Source: Prochlorococcus marinus str. MIT 0919
GTDB lineage: Bacteria > Cyanobacteriota > Cyanobacteriia > PCC-6307 > Cyanobiaceae
Assembly: GCF_027359375.1 (NCBI RefSeq)
Contig: NZ_CP114779.1
Span: forward strand, 248,001-312,000
Direction: 5' to 3'
Length of the DNA: 64,000 nt
In this document: piece after piece, positions 30,677 to 38,935 of the stretch
How positions within the stretch are numbered: the first letter of the stretch is position 1
Layout of the letters: the number at the start of each line of letters is the position of its first letter
Translations under genes and position numbers: made by a program
The notes under the pieces: generated by a model
What the model saw: the letters and a program-made list of their open reading frames with translations, nothing else
What the model was told of the DNA's origin: nothing
The model's database searches: none

Positions 30677-31225
30677 TCACCAATTGTTATCGAGTTCATT
30701 ATTCCAATCGTTATCTGAACTATTTGTTGAATCTGAATAATTACAGGGTTGAGCTGATTTAAGTTTTGATTCCTCTTCATATAGACTTGAAGAACTACTA
30801 ACATCTTTAGCATTTTGTTTGCTAGGTTGATTTAGCACTCGATATGAAACAGATACAGTTGGCAAAGGGTCTCTGACATCCCTTTCTATATAATTAATTT
30901 CGTTTTCATTTACATTATGCAAGTCTGTCTTTTCCTCTATATCATCACTTTCATAAACCTGACTTGAGTAAATATCCTTTTGTGTAAGTTTTACTTTTCT
31001 CCGTTTTTTTATTTTTGGATCAATCAAAAGTAAGTAAGGTAGTATCCCTACGATAAAACTCAAAGAACTTGTAATTGCTATTGACGTACCAATTGATATC
31101 TCTGGAGTAGTCCATATTAGTATTCTAAGTTTAGATTTTTTTTCTAAATTAATTCCAGACACTATCAAAAGAAATATTAATGGCAATAGAGTTATTGTTA
31201 ATGTAATTTGTTTTAAATTACTCAT
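30677..31225 (-). CDS. Small two-helix membrane protein (LapA-like topology)
   Basis: A 182-aa protein with two N-terminal transmembrane segments (about residues 7-25 and 45-68, TSIAITSSLSFIVGILPYLL) and a long acidic, Ser/Asn-rich, probably disordered C-terminal tail. The helix layout, a basic KKRRK after the second helix, resembles LapA/DUF1049 proteins; this is an inference from topology alone. Its start overlaps the end of ubiX by 8 bases, so translation is probably coupled to it. Confidence 0.7.
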   Translation of the reverse strand: MSNLKQITLTITLLPLIFLLIVSGINLEKKSKLRILIWTTPEISIGTSIAITSSLSFIVGILPYLLLIDPKIKKRRKVKLTQKDIYSSQVYESDDIEEKTDLHNVNENEINYIERDVRDPLPTVSVSYRVLNQPSKQNAKDVSSSSSLYEEESKLKSAQPCNYSDSTNSSDNDWNNELDNNW

Positions 31226-31829
31226 AATTTGAATCCTTCCATCTTGTTATTGGTTTCAGATTTAAATTAAAGCTATCAAATAATCTAACTACCATAAAAT
31301 CAACCATATCTTCGAGTGATGTAGGCTTTCCATACCATGCTGGTATACAAGGAACTATATCTGCTCCTGCTTCTGCTAATGAAAGCATATTTCTTAAATG
31401 GATTATGTTAAAAGGACTTTCTCTGGGTGAAATTACGAGTTTTCGTCTCTCTTTTAGATGAACATCAGCACATCTTTCTATTAAATTTAATGAGAAGCAA
31501 TTAGTTATCCTTCCAATAGTACCCATTGTACAAGGAAGAATCACCATACCATCAGTTTTTACACTTCCACTTGCTATTGAAGCTGCATTATCATTCCATT
31601 TATAACAAGTTAAACTACCTTTGTTAGTATTTATTCTTTTACGAAAAAATTCAGCTTGCTTGATTGGATCTATAGGCAATGTTACTTTTAGTTCTGAACT
31701 CCATACTTCATAGGCACCTTTACTAATAATTAGATGTAAATCTATGTTATTATTTAATAATAGCTCTAAAGCTCTTTCAGCTAAAGGTTGAGCAGAAGCA
31801 CCTGTAATTGCAAAAACTAATTTATACAT
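31218..31829 (-). CDS. ubiX: Flavin prenyltransferase UbiX
   Basis: UbiX makes prenylated FMN, the cofactor of the UbiD decarboxylases. Seen: the FMN-binding GASAQPLAERALELL, the SGSVKTDGMVILPCTMGTIG region, LVISPRESPFNIIHLRNM with the conserved Arg-Glu, and VPCIPAWYGKPTSLEDMVDF. The 203-aa length is standard. The family usually reads GASG in the first loop; here it is GASA. The gene lies between an RNB-family gene and a membrane protein gene on the same strand. Confidence 0.93.
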   Translation of the reverse strand: MYKLVFAITGASAQPLAERALELLLNNNIDLHLIISKGAYEVWSSELKVTLPIDPIKQAEFFRKRINTNKGSLTCYKWNDNAASIASGSVKTDGMVILPCTMGTIGRITNCFSLNLIERCADVHLKERRKLVISPRESPFNIIHLRNMLSLAEAGADIVPCIPAWYGKPTSLEDMVDFMVVRLFDSFNLNLKPITRWKDSNYE

Positions 31830-31853
31830 TAACTTAATATCATAACGCTAGAT

Positions 31854-34124
31854 TTATTTTTTAGTGAGATCTAATTGATTAGAATATTTGAGATCAACAT
31901 CTAAATCTATTTGATTTTTTAGAAGATCAACACTGAGAACTTTTATTTTTACTTTATCTCCAATTTGATATGTCTTTTTACTTTTTCTGCCTATTAACAT
32001 GTTTTGCCTAGACCTATATTCATACCAGTCATCATCTAGAGAGCTAACATGTACTAAACCTTCAATCTGGTAAGAATCAATTTCTACGAAGAAGCCATAA
32101 CTTTGAACCCCAGTTACCAGTCCATCTAATGTTACCCCTATTTTACTTTCTATAGATCTTGTTTCTATCATTGAAAGTAAATCTATAAAAAATGAGTTTG
32201 ACCTTTTAGCCGAAGAATTTAGAATTCTTACTGTTCTATTGTTTAATAGTTTATTAAAGGATGTTATTTGTATTTGGCTAAAAAACTCCCAATCTATGGA
32301 TTGATGAACTCCTTTCTGACCAAAGAGGGTCTTTTCTTTTGTTCTGGGTTTTGATTTAGCCTCTGATAGTAAACTAAAAATTACATGTTGGTTAACAATA
32401 TCACTATATGACATAAATGGCGAAGACCATGGTGACTCTTCCAATGGATCATTACTTGAATTAGATGATTTGTTTATAGTACTAGAGCTTATGGGCTCAT
32501 ATAAATAAAACTGTTTTAATGGTAGAGAGCTTTTGAGTGCCTTTTCAATAATACTTCTATTTTCTATAGTAGAAATTGATTCAACAAAGTCAGGAAGACT
32601 AGTTATACCTTCTTCATTTAACTCGACTTTTGCATTCAATATTATTGCAGATTTTACTATTTCATTAAGTTGATTAGTATCTATATTTTTGCTTGAGAGA
32701 GAAATACCTGGCAGATTAAGTGAAGTGTGATGCCTATTCCAAATTATATTAGCTATACGAGTAAAAACATTAACTATTGAATTTGCTTGTGACAGATCTA
32801 ATTTAGGTGTCCATGCTTTATATGATATGCCTGGATTGATATATAGATTATCCTTTAATTTTTCGTGATTGATATTACTGGATTCTATACTTATAGATCC
32901 TATACTATAAAGTTTTGTATTTAATATTTTACTGGTAAAAGCTGTCGTCTCTACTTGATTTATGAAAGCCTTGATAGGTTTAAGTTTTAAAGGTGTAGTT
33001 CTAGAGGATGGCTTTCTTTTTGAAATTAATTCGAGTTGTTCATCATTAATAATTGCTTTTGGTTGAATTTTCGAAAGGTGGAATTGCCATTCTAGGAAGT
33101 TACCATCTTTATCTATATGTAATTCTAGTGTTATTGCTTCGTTACTTTTTTCTGTAGTAAAACCTGATACTTTTTGTAAGTCCTCAGTAAGCAGGTTCAC
33201 CCAACTATCCCCAAGAAAAAGAGTTTCCGCTTTCGATTCAAGTATTTTATGTAATTTACTGTTAGCACCAATTCTTTCCGCAATTGTAGGAACATGGATA
33301 TATATTTTAGATCCTCCATTAAATGGCTCTGTATATATACATAATAAGCTTGGGCTTTTCTTAGAGACCCAACTTGTATATATTAAACAGTCTTGGTCGG
33401 TGAAGTCTTTTCTATTTTTAGTTGATGGGGATTTTATTGATATTTTAGTATGATCCTGATCTATAGGTATATTATTTTTTGCTTTTATTATCTCAATATC
33501 ACCTTGGTAACCAGATTCAAGACTTAATGTTTTAACTATTGATCCACTGGCTTTATATTGTCCGATTGGATATTTATTTATCTTAACTTCATATATATTA
33601 TTTGTTTCTAATATTTCTTTTTTAAGTTCACTGTTTGGTGTAAGAGAAATTTTGGCTAGTATTCTTTCATCCAAGGGATTTGCTATTAGTTCATTATCAA
33701 TTAATTCAATTGTTGAAAGTACAGATTGATTATATCTTTCTAGTACACATATAACAGAGCCTTCAGGAGATCTTCTCTTTATTGCTTCACGTAATACTTT
33801 CACTAATACTTTATCTCCATGCCATGCATGATTTAAATATTGTTCTCTAATGTATATGTCGTCTTGACCATCGTCTCTTACAAGAAAACAATAACCTTTG
33901 CTACTACATCTAATAAAGCCTGATATTGCATTCTCTACTATTCCGGTTCTTATTGAGTTGTCAGCTTCTTTTTCGATAAGTCCTATTTTAGCTAAAGCAT
34001 TCAGACCTATCTCTAACTGATGCTTTTCAGTTTTTTTGGAAAGCTTGAGCATTTTCTCAAGCTTATTGACCTCTATACCCCGTTCATTGGGTAGCAGTTC
34101 TAGAATTTTGGCTACCGAAAGCAT
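31854..34124 (-). CDS. RNB-family (RNase II/R, Zam-like) protein with a degenerate catalytic site
   Basis: A 756-aa protein with RNase R-like layout: a winged-helix-like N-terminus (LSVAKILELLPNERGIEV), OB/cold-shock domains (GFIRCSSKGYCFLVRDDGQD, YLNHAWHGDKVLVKV), an RNB core (IYIHVPTIAERIGANSKLHK), and a C-terminal S1 domain (GLVTGVQSYGFFVEID to VKIKVLSVD). The catalytic TIDxxxxxDxDDA block is replaced by SIKSPSTKNRKDFTDQDCL, and the ATSPxRRYxD block by SSPFMSYSDIVNQ. The usual aspartates and arginines are thus mostly lost. Cyanobacterial relatives are often called Zam (acetazolamide resistance). It may bind RNA without cutting it. The start is the ATG at 34124; a TTG lies two codons before it. 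Confidence 0.85.
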   Translation of the reverse strand: MLSVAKILELLPNERGIEVNKLEKMLKLSKKTEKHQLEIGLNALAKIGLIEKEADNSIRTGIVENAISGFIRCSSKGYCFLVRDDGQDDIYIREQYLNHAWHGDKVLVKVLREAIKRRSPEGSVICVLERYNQSVLSTIELIDNELIANPLDERILAKISLTPNSELKKEILETNNIYEVKINKYPIGQYKASGSIVKTLSLESGYQGDIEIIKAKNNIPIDQDHTKISIKSPSTKNRKDFTDQDCLIYTSWVSKKSPSLLCIYTEPFNGGSKIYIHVPTIAERIGANSKLHKILESKAETLFLGDSWVNLLTEDLQKVSGFTTEKSNEAITLELHIDKDGNFLEWQFHLSKIQPKAIINDEQLELISKRKPSSRTTPLKLKPIKAFINQVETTAFTSKILNTKLYSIGSISIESSNINHEKLKDNLYINPGISYKAWTPKLDLSQANSIVNVFTRIANIIWNRHHTSLNLPGISLSSKNIDTNQLNEIVKSAIILNAKVELNEEGITSLPDFVESISTIENRSIIEKALKSSLPLKQFYLYEPISSSTINKSSNSSNDPLEESPWSSPFMSYSDIVNQHVIFSLLSEAKSKPRTKEKTLFGQKGVHQSIDWEFFSQIQITSFNKLLNNRTVRILNSSAKRSNSFFIDLLSMIETRSIESKIGVTLDGLVTGVQSYGFFVEIDSYQIEGLVHVSSLDDDWYEYRSRQNMLIGRKSKKTYQIGDKVKIKVLSVDLLKNQIDLDVDLKYSNQLDLTKK

Positions 34125-34246
34125 GATCAATTAAGAGTGGTGGTAACTTATATGTAATCTATAGTGAAAATTATATTTCAAAATGCACATAAAATATAGA
34201 TACATTGAGTAGCTATAAAGTGATGTGATTCTTGGTACTCATAAAA

Positions 34247-34540
34247 TTATTCGTTTACTTGCTTTGTTGAACTAATCACCAAAATTACTCCAATATATAA
34301 AAACCCTACTGCTGCAAGGGCTTTTAACAGAACTGTAGGAATGAAATTTGAGATGGAACCCCCGGCTAGTGTTCCTAGTAGGCATGCTAGAACTAGCGCG
34401 GTGGATGAACCTATGAATACAGCTAAAGGCTTATTACTTTTTCCACTCATGGCAACTGTCGCAATTTGAGTCTTGTCTCCCAACTCAGCCAGCAAAATAG
34501 TAGTAAATGTTGAGAGTAGTATGGGATCTATAATTTTCAT
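34247..34540 (-). CDS. UPF0016/GDT1-family half-size cation transporter (second of pair)
   Basis: A 97-aa membrane protein with one copy of the family motif LLAELGDKTQIATVAMSG and about three transmembrane helices. Full-length UPF0016/GDT1 (Mnx in Synechocystis) has two such halves; here the second half is a separate gene, overlapping the first by 4 bases (34537-34540). They probably form a heterodimer that exports Mn2+ (or exchanges Ca2+/H+), in the thylakoid or plasma membrane. Function is inferred from the family. Confidence 0.9.
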   Translation of the reverse strand: MKIIDPILLSTFTTILLAELGDKTQIATVAMSGKSNKPLAVFIGSSTALVLACLLGTLAGGSISNFIPTVLLKALAAVGFLYIGVILVISSTKQVNE

Positions 34541-34884
34541 AGAAGATCAAAAGGTGAGCTTTTAAAGAGAAAAGTATCTATTAATAACCAAAAACCTATT
34601 AATATCATCAGCGTACCAGATAACAGTTCAAATACATTACTTGGTATCCTATTAGAAATGTATTTGCCAAGAAGTACACCCAATAAACTGGATATAATTA
34701 GTGCTAAAGCAGCTCCAATAAAGACAATTAATGGATGCCCAGATTCTGCTGATAATAATAAAGTTGCAACCTGTGTTTTGTCTCCTAGTTCAGCAATGAA
34801 TACAGTTGAGAATGTAGTAATGAGTGTTATGGCAAACTTTTCATCTTGCTTTTTTTCATTTTTATTAGCATTAAGAGTATTCAT
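34537..34884 (-). CDS. UPF0016/GDT1-family half-size cation transporter (first of pair)
   Basis: A 115-aa membrane protein with the motif FIAELGDKTQVATLLLSAES and three predicted helices. It begins with a short hydrophilic N-terminus (MNTLNANKNEKKQDEKF). Its end overlaps the next gene by 4 bases, so the two half-transporters are made in a coupled way, which suits a heterodimer. A TerC-family gene, also linked with manganese export, lies at 53898-54611. Confidence 0.9.
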   Translation of the reverse strand: MNTLNANKNEKKQDEKFAITLITTFSTVFIAELGDKTQVATLLLSAESGHPLIVFIGAALALIISSLLGVLLGKYISNRIPSNVFELLSGTLMILIGFWLLIDTFLFKSSPFDLL

Positions 34885-34889
34885 GATGT

Positions 34890-35255
34890 TTATTTATTTG
34901 TTTTATCTAGGTTCCTCTGGAACCGTTTAAGTACTGTACTTTTTCCTCCATAGATTGAACGTATATTCTCTTTACATGATTTTATTGCTAGATAATCGGT
35001 TGTATATTGATTTAATTCGAAGAACTTTGAGAAATTTTCTACTTTACAGAAACTGGGTCGTTCATCATAAATAGTACATTTTCTATTTGCCTTATCGTAA
35101 TGACGGCACCAGCCATCATTACCAACCATTCTGAAATATTCTTCTTCTTCAGCAGTAGAAAGTGCTTGTACTGCTTCACTTCGTTCCTCGGGAGCCAGTC
35201 TGCAACATGCGCCACAATTTGCAATGCACGACCATTTATGAGCTTTTGGTTTCAT
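34890..35255 (-). CDS. YkgJ-type cysteine-cluster (zinc/iron-chelating) protein
   Basis: A 121-aa soluble protein with the UPF0153/YkgJ cysteine pattern: WSCIANCGACCRLAPEERSE, then NDGWCRHYDKANRKCTIYDERPSFCKVE, and a late KSCKEN. The spaced cysteines are thought to bind a metal ion or Fe-S cluster. Function is not settled. It ends 5 bp before the start of the UPF0016 pair on the same strand, so a shared transcript and a role in metal handling are possible. Confidence 0.85.
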   Translation of the reverse strand: MKPKAHKWSCIANCGACCRLAPEERSEAVQALSTAEEEEYFRMVGNDGWCRHYDKANRKCTIYDERPSFCKVENFSKFFELNQYTTDYLAIKSCKENIRSIYGGKSTVLKRFQRNLDKTNK

Positions 35256-35379
35256 TCTCTATCTCCGAGAACTCAGTATTCGTGGGGATTTCATGATGAA
35301 ATTACAAAAAATATAATTCATCTTCAGCCATCCCTTCAGTCGTATATAATTTTATTATAAATTCAATCCTTATACAAAA

Positions 35380-35457
35380 ATGGGAAATTTACTTCCTTTT
35401 GTTGCTGTAGCTCTTTCAGGACCAGCTATCATCGCTCTAATTTTTTACAGAAGATAG
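35380..35457 (+). CDS. psb30: Photosystem II small subunit Psb30 (Ycf12)
   Basis: A 25-codon frame, MGNLLPFVAVALSGPAIIA then LIFYRR. It is one hydrophobic helix ending in the typical FYRR, and it carries the SGPAII (AGPAVI) segment of Ycf12/Psb30, a peripheral single-helix subunit of photosystem II. Its N-terminus is shorter than in other cyanobacteria. It sits in the 287-bp gap between the cysteine-cluster gene and recJ; a TATTATAA element lies about 25 bp upstream and could act as a -10 box. Confidence 0.85.
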   Translation: MGNLLPFVAVALSGPAIIALIFYRR

Positions 35458-35542
35458 GGCTAATTGATTTAAAATTCAAATAAGTTTTAAAAAGGCCACT
35501 AATATCAGGTACTCTTTTTATAATAAATAATTGCTTTATATA

Positions 35543-37405
35543 CTACAAACCTAGTATAGATATAGATGTATAAACTAAACTCTTAATATAGCTATTGTCT
35601 ATTTCATTATAATTACACCTATTTGTAAAGGTAAGCTCTTCTCCTTTTTCATTCTCAATCAATAATCCACCCTCGTTGGTTTTACTACATTTATACCTCC
35701 TATTGTTTATATTAAAGGATTCTATATTTTTGTATTCTTTTATTCCGCACAATGTTATTTGCAATTTGTCCTCTTCTATTAACTTATCATAATCAATGTA
35801 AAAAGCTATATCAATTTTTTTAGGCAAATTAACTGCTAAACTATTATTCCAATTTATTGCTTCAAATATAGTTTTTCCTTGCTCTATCTCTATCTTTTGA
35901 CATCCACCGTATAGGTATTGATTTCTTAGTACATTGCAGCCCCTAGTCCAGAAAATTGGCTTCGAATTGCCTTGTCCAAATGGCTCAAGTTCTTGTATTT
36001 TTATGCAAAAATCTTTTGTTATTTCACAGAGTTTTATATATGAATCTGGTTTAATTACTCTTTTTGTGTTTGATATGAGCCAACTTTCAGCGTGACTATT
36101 CAGATCTTTCTCTAAATTAGATATATTTTCGGCTTTTACCGTGAAACCTCCAGCTGCGGCATGACCGCCATATTTTTCTAGATAAAGTTTGCATTTATCT
36201 AGAGCTTCAAACACATTAAAACCTTTGGGAGCCCTTACAGAAGCTCTTAAGGTTCCATTACTATCACTAGTAAGGATTGCAGTCGGCCGATTATACCTTT
36301 CCATTATTCTTGCGGCTACTATACCTATTACCCCTTGATGCCAATGTGATTGAGCAAGAAGTATAAATGAATTTAACTTCAAATTATCTTTCTCTAGAAT
36401 ATCAATTGCTTCATTGGCTGTAGTTTTGCATAGTAATTTTCGCTCTTTATTAATTTTCTCCACTTCAGTTGCGAGTTTATCCGCCTTTTCCTTCTTGGAT
36501 TCAAGAAATAATTCCAGGATTAAACTTGGTTCACTTATCCTACCTACTGAATTTATTCTTGGTGCTAGTTGAAAAGCTATATCTTCTGAAGTAATTATCT
36601 TATTTTTTAATTTTGATTTGCCTATTAGCCCTTGTAAACCATACGAATCAGTATTTTTTAAATGTTTCATCCATTTCTTTAACCAGTATCTATTCGCTCC
36701 TTTTAATGTTGCCATATCAGCTATTGTTCCAATACAAAAAAGATCTCTGGCAAATCCAAGTTGGTATTCTGTTGATGTCTTCTGTGCTATTGATTCAGCT
36801 AATAAATATGCTAAGCCAACTCCCGCAAGAAATTTATATGGAGACTCGTCAGGTGTTTTGCTTGGATGAATTAAGGAAAATATAGATGGAAGATCTTCCT
36901 TTATTATATGATGATCTGTGACAATAACATCTATCTCATTCTCTTTAGCTAGTAGTAATGCTCCAGATGCTGAAACTCCATTATCTACTGTAATTACTAA
37001 TTTTATATTAGATTGATTTATACGATTTATTATTGACTCATTTATCCCATAGCCATCATCTTTACGTGATGGGATTATTGGTGTAACATTAATATCTATC
37101 TTTCTAAAATAATCTACTAATAATGCTGTACTTGTCATGCCATCTGCATCATAATCTCCGCATATTGCAATTTTCTCTTTATTTTGACGAGCATTTATTA
37201 TCCGTTTAGTTGCCTTCTCAAGGTCTTTAAAATGCTTATTTGGATTTGGTAGTTTAGCAGGTTCGATATATTGTTTAAAATCTTCTAAGTCCGATATACC
37301 TCTTCTAATAAGGACTTCCTGAATTTGCCTTGGGAATTCATAAGGTATTGTAAAAGTAGATTCAATTTCTGTTGGTGTTTGCCAGTTAAATTCTTGTCTT
37401 TTCAA
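35543..37405 (-). CDS. recJ: Single-stranded-DNA-specific exonuclease RecJ
   Basis: RecJ digests single-stranded DNA 5' to 3' in recombination and mismatch repair. Seen: motif I IAICGDYDADGMTSTALLV, motif III VIVTDHHIIKEDLP (DHH), APRINSVGR, HWHQGVIGIVAARI, and GGHAAAGGFTV of the DHHA1 domain. The C-terminal third is a Lys/Asn-rich OB-like region. The 620-aa length is somewhat shorter than many RecJ proteins. It is divergent from the HAD-family gene (56 bp). Confidence 0.95.
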   Translation of the reverse strand: MKRQEFNWQTPTEIESTFTIPYEFPRQIQEVLIRRGISDLEDFKQYIEPAKLPNPNKHFKDLEKATKRIINARQNKEKIAICGDYDADGMTSTALLVDYFRKIDINVTPIIPSRKDDGYGINESIINRINQSNIKLVITVDNGVSASGALLLAKENEIDVIVTDHHIIKEDLPSIFSLIHPSKTPDESPYKFLAGVGLAYLLAESIAQKTSTEYQLGFARDLFCIGTIADMATLKGANRYWLKKWMKHLKNTDSYGLQGLIGKSKLKNKIITSEDIAFQLAPRINSVGRISEPSLILELFLESKKEKADKLATEVEKINKERKLLCKTTANEAIDILEKDNLKLNSFILLAQSHWHQGVIGIVAARIMERYNRPTAILTSDSNGTLRASVRAPKGFNVFEALDKCKLYLEKYGGHAAAGGFTVKAENISNLEKDLNSHAESWLISNTKRVIKPDSYIKLCEITKDFCIKIQELEPFGQGNSKPIFWTRGCNVLRNQYLYGGCQKIEIEQGKTIFEAINWNNSLAVNLPKKIDIAFYIDYDKLIEEDKLQITLCGIKEYKNIESFNINNRRYKCSKTNEGGLLIENEKGEELTFTNRCNYNEIDNSYIKSLVYTSISILGL

Positions 37406-37461
37406 TTGTCTTGAGATAAGTTAACTATATATTTAAGTAATATTGTTTCATTATAGAATTA

Positions 37462-38208
37462 ATGATGAACAAATTAGAAACTGTTTTCTGGGATTTAGAT
37501 GGTACTATAGCAGATACGGAGCTATTTGGACATAGAATAGCTTTTAATAAAGCATTTAGCTCTCATTCTTTAGATTGGCATTGGAGTAAAAAGGAATATA
37601 TAGATTTGTTGGTTTATCCTGGTGGTAAGAATAGAATAAGTCAATATTCTCGAATAAAGGGATTAGATTTATCCAAAAGTCTTATAAACGAAATTCATTC
37701 TACAAAAACAAATTATTATAAAGAATTGGTTATATCAGGTTCTATTCAAAATCGTACAGGAGTAAATCGTCTAATTAATGAACTTATGGATAAAAGAATT
37801 CAACAATATATAGTTACTAGTAGTAGCCATAAATCTGCTGAAACCCTTATAAATTCTTCCTTTGATAGTCATCGATATCCATTTGATGGTTTGATAAGCT
37901 CTGACATTGTTAATACCGTAAAACCAGATCCTGAAAGTTATTTAAAAGCTATTGAATTATCCGGTTCACTCCCAAAAAATTGTTTAGCTATTGAGGATTC
38001 ATTAGAAGGATTGACAGCAGCCAAGTCAGCTGGCTTAAGATGCCTTGTTTCACTCTCTCCATGGATCAAGGAACCTTCAAGTAGTTTTTTTAGTGCCGAA
38101 CTAGTGGTTGACCATTTAGGAGACTATAATAAACCGAACAAATTCTTTTCTGGTTCATATAAAGCAAGCACTATTAATTTTCAATTATTATCTTCTTTGC
38201 TTAATTAA
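37462..38208 (+). CDS. HAD-superfamily phosphatase, CbbY/beta-phosphoglucomutase type
   Basis: A 248-aa HAD protein with motif I VFWDLDGTIADTELFG (DxDGT), motif II YIVTSSSHKSAETLI (Thr/Ser), and motifs III/IV KPDPESYLKAI and LAIEDSLEGLTAAKSAG. The cap insertion lies after motif I, as in subfamily I enzymes such as CbbY and phosphoglycolate phosphatase. Substrate is unknown. Two ATG codons are adjacent (37462 and 37465). It lies 4 bp upstream of the ycf20-like gene. Confidence 0.9.
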   Translation: MMNKLETVFWDLDGTIADTELFGHRIAFNKAFSSHSLDWHWSKKEYIDLLVYPGGKNRISQYSRIKGLDLSKSLINEIHSTKTNYYKELVISGSIQNRTGVNRLINELMDKRIQQYIVTSSSHKSAETLINSSFDSHRYPFDGLISSDIVNTVKPDPESYLKAIELSGSLPKNCLAIEDSLEGLTAAKSAGLRCLVSLSPWIKEPSSSFFSAELVVDHLGDYNKPNKFFSGSYKASTINFQLLSSLLN

Positions 38209-38212
38209 GATC

Positions 38213-38545
38213 ATGGTTAAACACAATACAAATTATAATGAATTATCATCAGGTATTCGCAGTTTTGCTTTTAACTATTTTCTAGGTCCCTGGAAAATAA
38301 GAGCTCTTAGCTTGCTAAGTTTATTAATAGGTTTCTACATTGCTAGTAGTCTTGCACCATATTACCTGCAGGAATCCGGCCAAAGAATTTTTGTTGTTGC
38401 TATTCTGGTTTTATTTATTGAAATTCTTATTCGTTTGAAATCACGATTTAGTAAGAGTAGCTCAATATTTTTGATTTCACTTGATAATTTTCGTATAGGT
38501 ATCACTTATGCGATTGTGCTAGAAGCCTTTAAATTGGGATCGTGA
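38213..38545 (+). CDS. ycf20: DUF565 (Ycf20-like) membrane protein
   Basis: A 110-aa protein with three hydrophobic stretches (residues about 30-50, 56-72 and 85-105). The block GPWKIRALSLLSLLIGFYI, then APYYLQESGQRIFVVAILVLF, is that of Ycf20/DUF565, conserved in cyanobacteria and plastids. In algae and plants Ycf20 relatives affect thermal dissipation of light energy; that role is only an analogy here. It starts 4 bp after the HAD gene, so the two are likely cotranscribed. Confidence 0.85.
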   Translation: MVKHNTNYNELSSGIRSFAFNYFLGPWKIRALSLLSLLIGFYIASSLAPYYLQESGQRIFVVAILVLFIEILIRLKSRFSKSSSIFLISLDNFRIGITYAIVLEAFKLGS

Positions 38546-38568
38546 CTCTATTTGCCAAGTTTTTTATT

Positions 38569-38745
38569 CTATTCATCTTCATCTTCTTTCTCATCCATCG
38601 GATATACAAATCCTTGAGCCCTGCCAGTTAGAACAGATTTTCCTAGAGATAATGCTTTTTGTGCGGCTAACCCAGCCTTTGATTTCCAAACGGCATGACG
38701 TTGGTTCCTTTTGCCTTTAGATTTTTTCTTTTTTGGAACTGCCAT
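38569..38745 (-). CDS. rpmF: 50S ribosomal protein bL32
   Basis: A 58-codon gene on the minus strand. It begins [20 protein letters not shown] and continues through the conserved Lys/Arg-rich core to [16 protein letters not shown]. This is the cyanobacterial/plastid type of bL32, with an acidic C-terminus and no zinc cysteines. It is too short to show up in a plain search for long frames. A 190-bp gap with no gene separates it from the ftsH-like gene. Confidence 0.95.
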   Translation of the reverse strand: MAVPKKKKSKGKRNQRHAVWKSKAGLAAQKALSLGKSVLTGRAQGFVYPMDEKEDEDE

Positions 38746-38935
38746 AGCTTTGTACTTTGTACCAATCTTCTATAATCCATTGCAATTAGCCATTTAGTCA
38801 ATACCTTATCTTGTTTGTAATGTATTTTGTGGCTTATCTCTAATTCTTTGTTTGTTTAGCTAATTATAAGATTAGATATATAATAGAATTATTAGAGTTC
38901 AATCATTCTTTAAATCGATGTAAGTCACATCTGCA

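Noticed and set aside
38900-38935. Upstream extension of the FtsH-like protein that could supply the missing first helix
   Set aside because: A TAA stop lies in frame five codons before the start.
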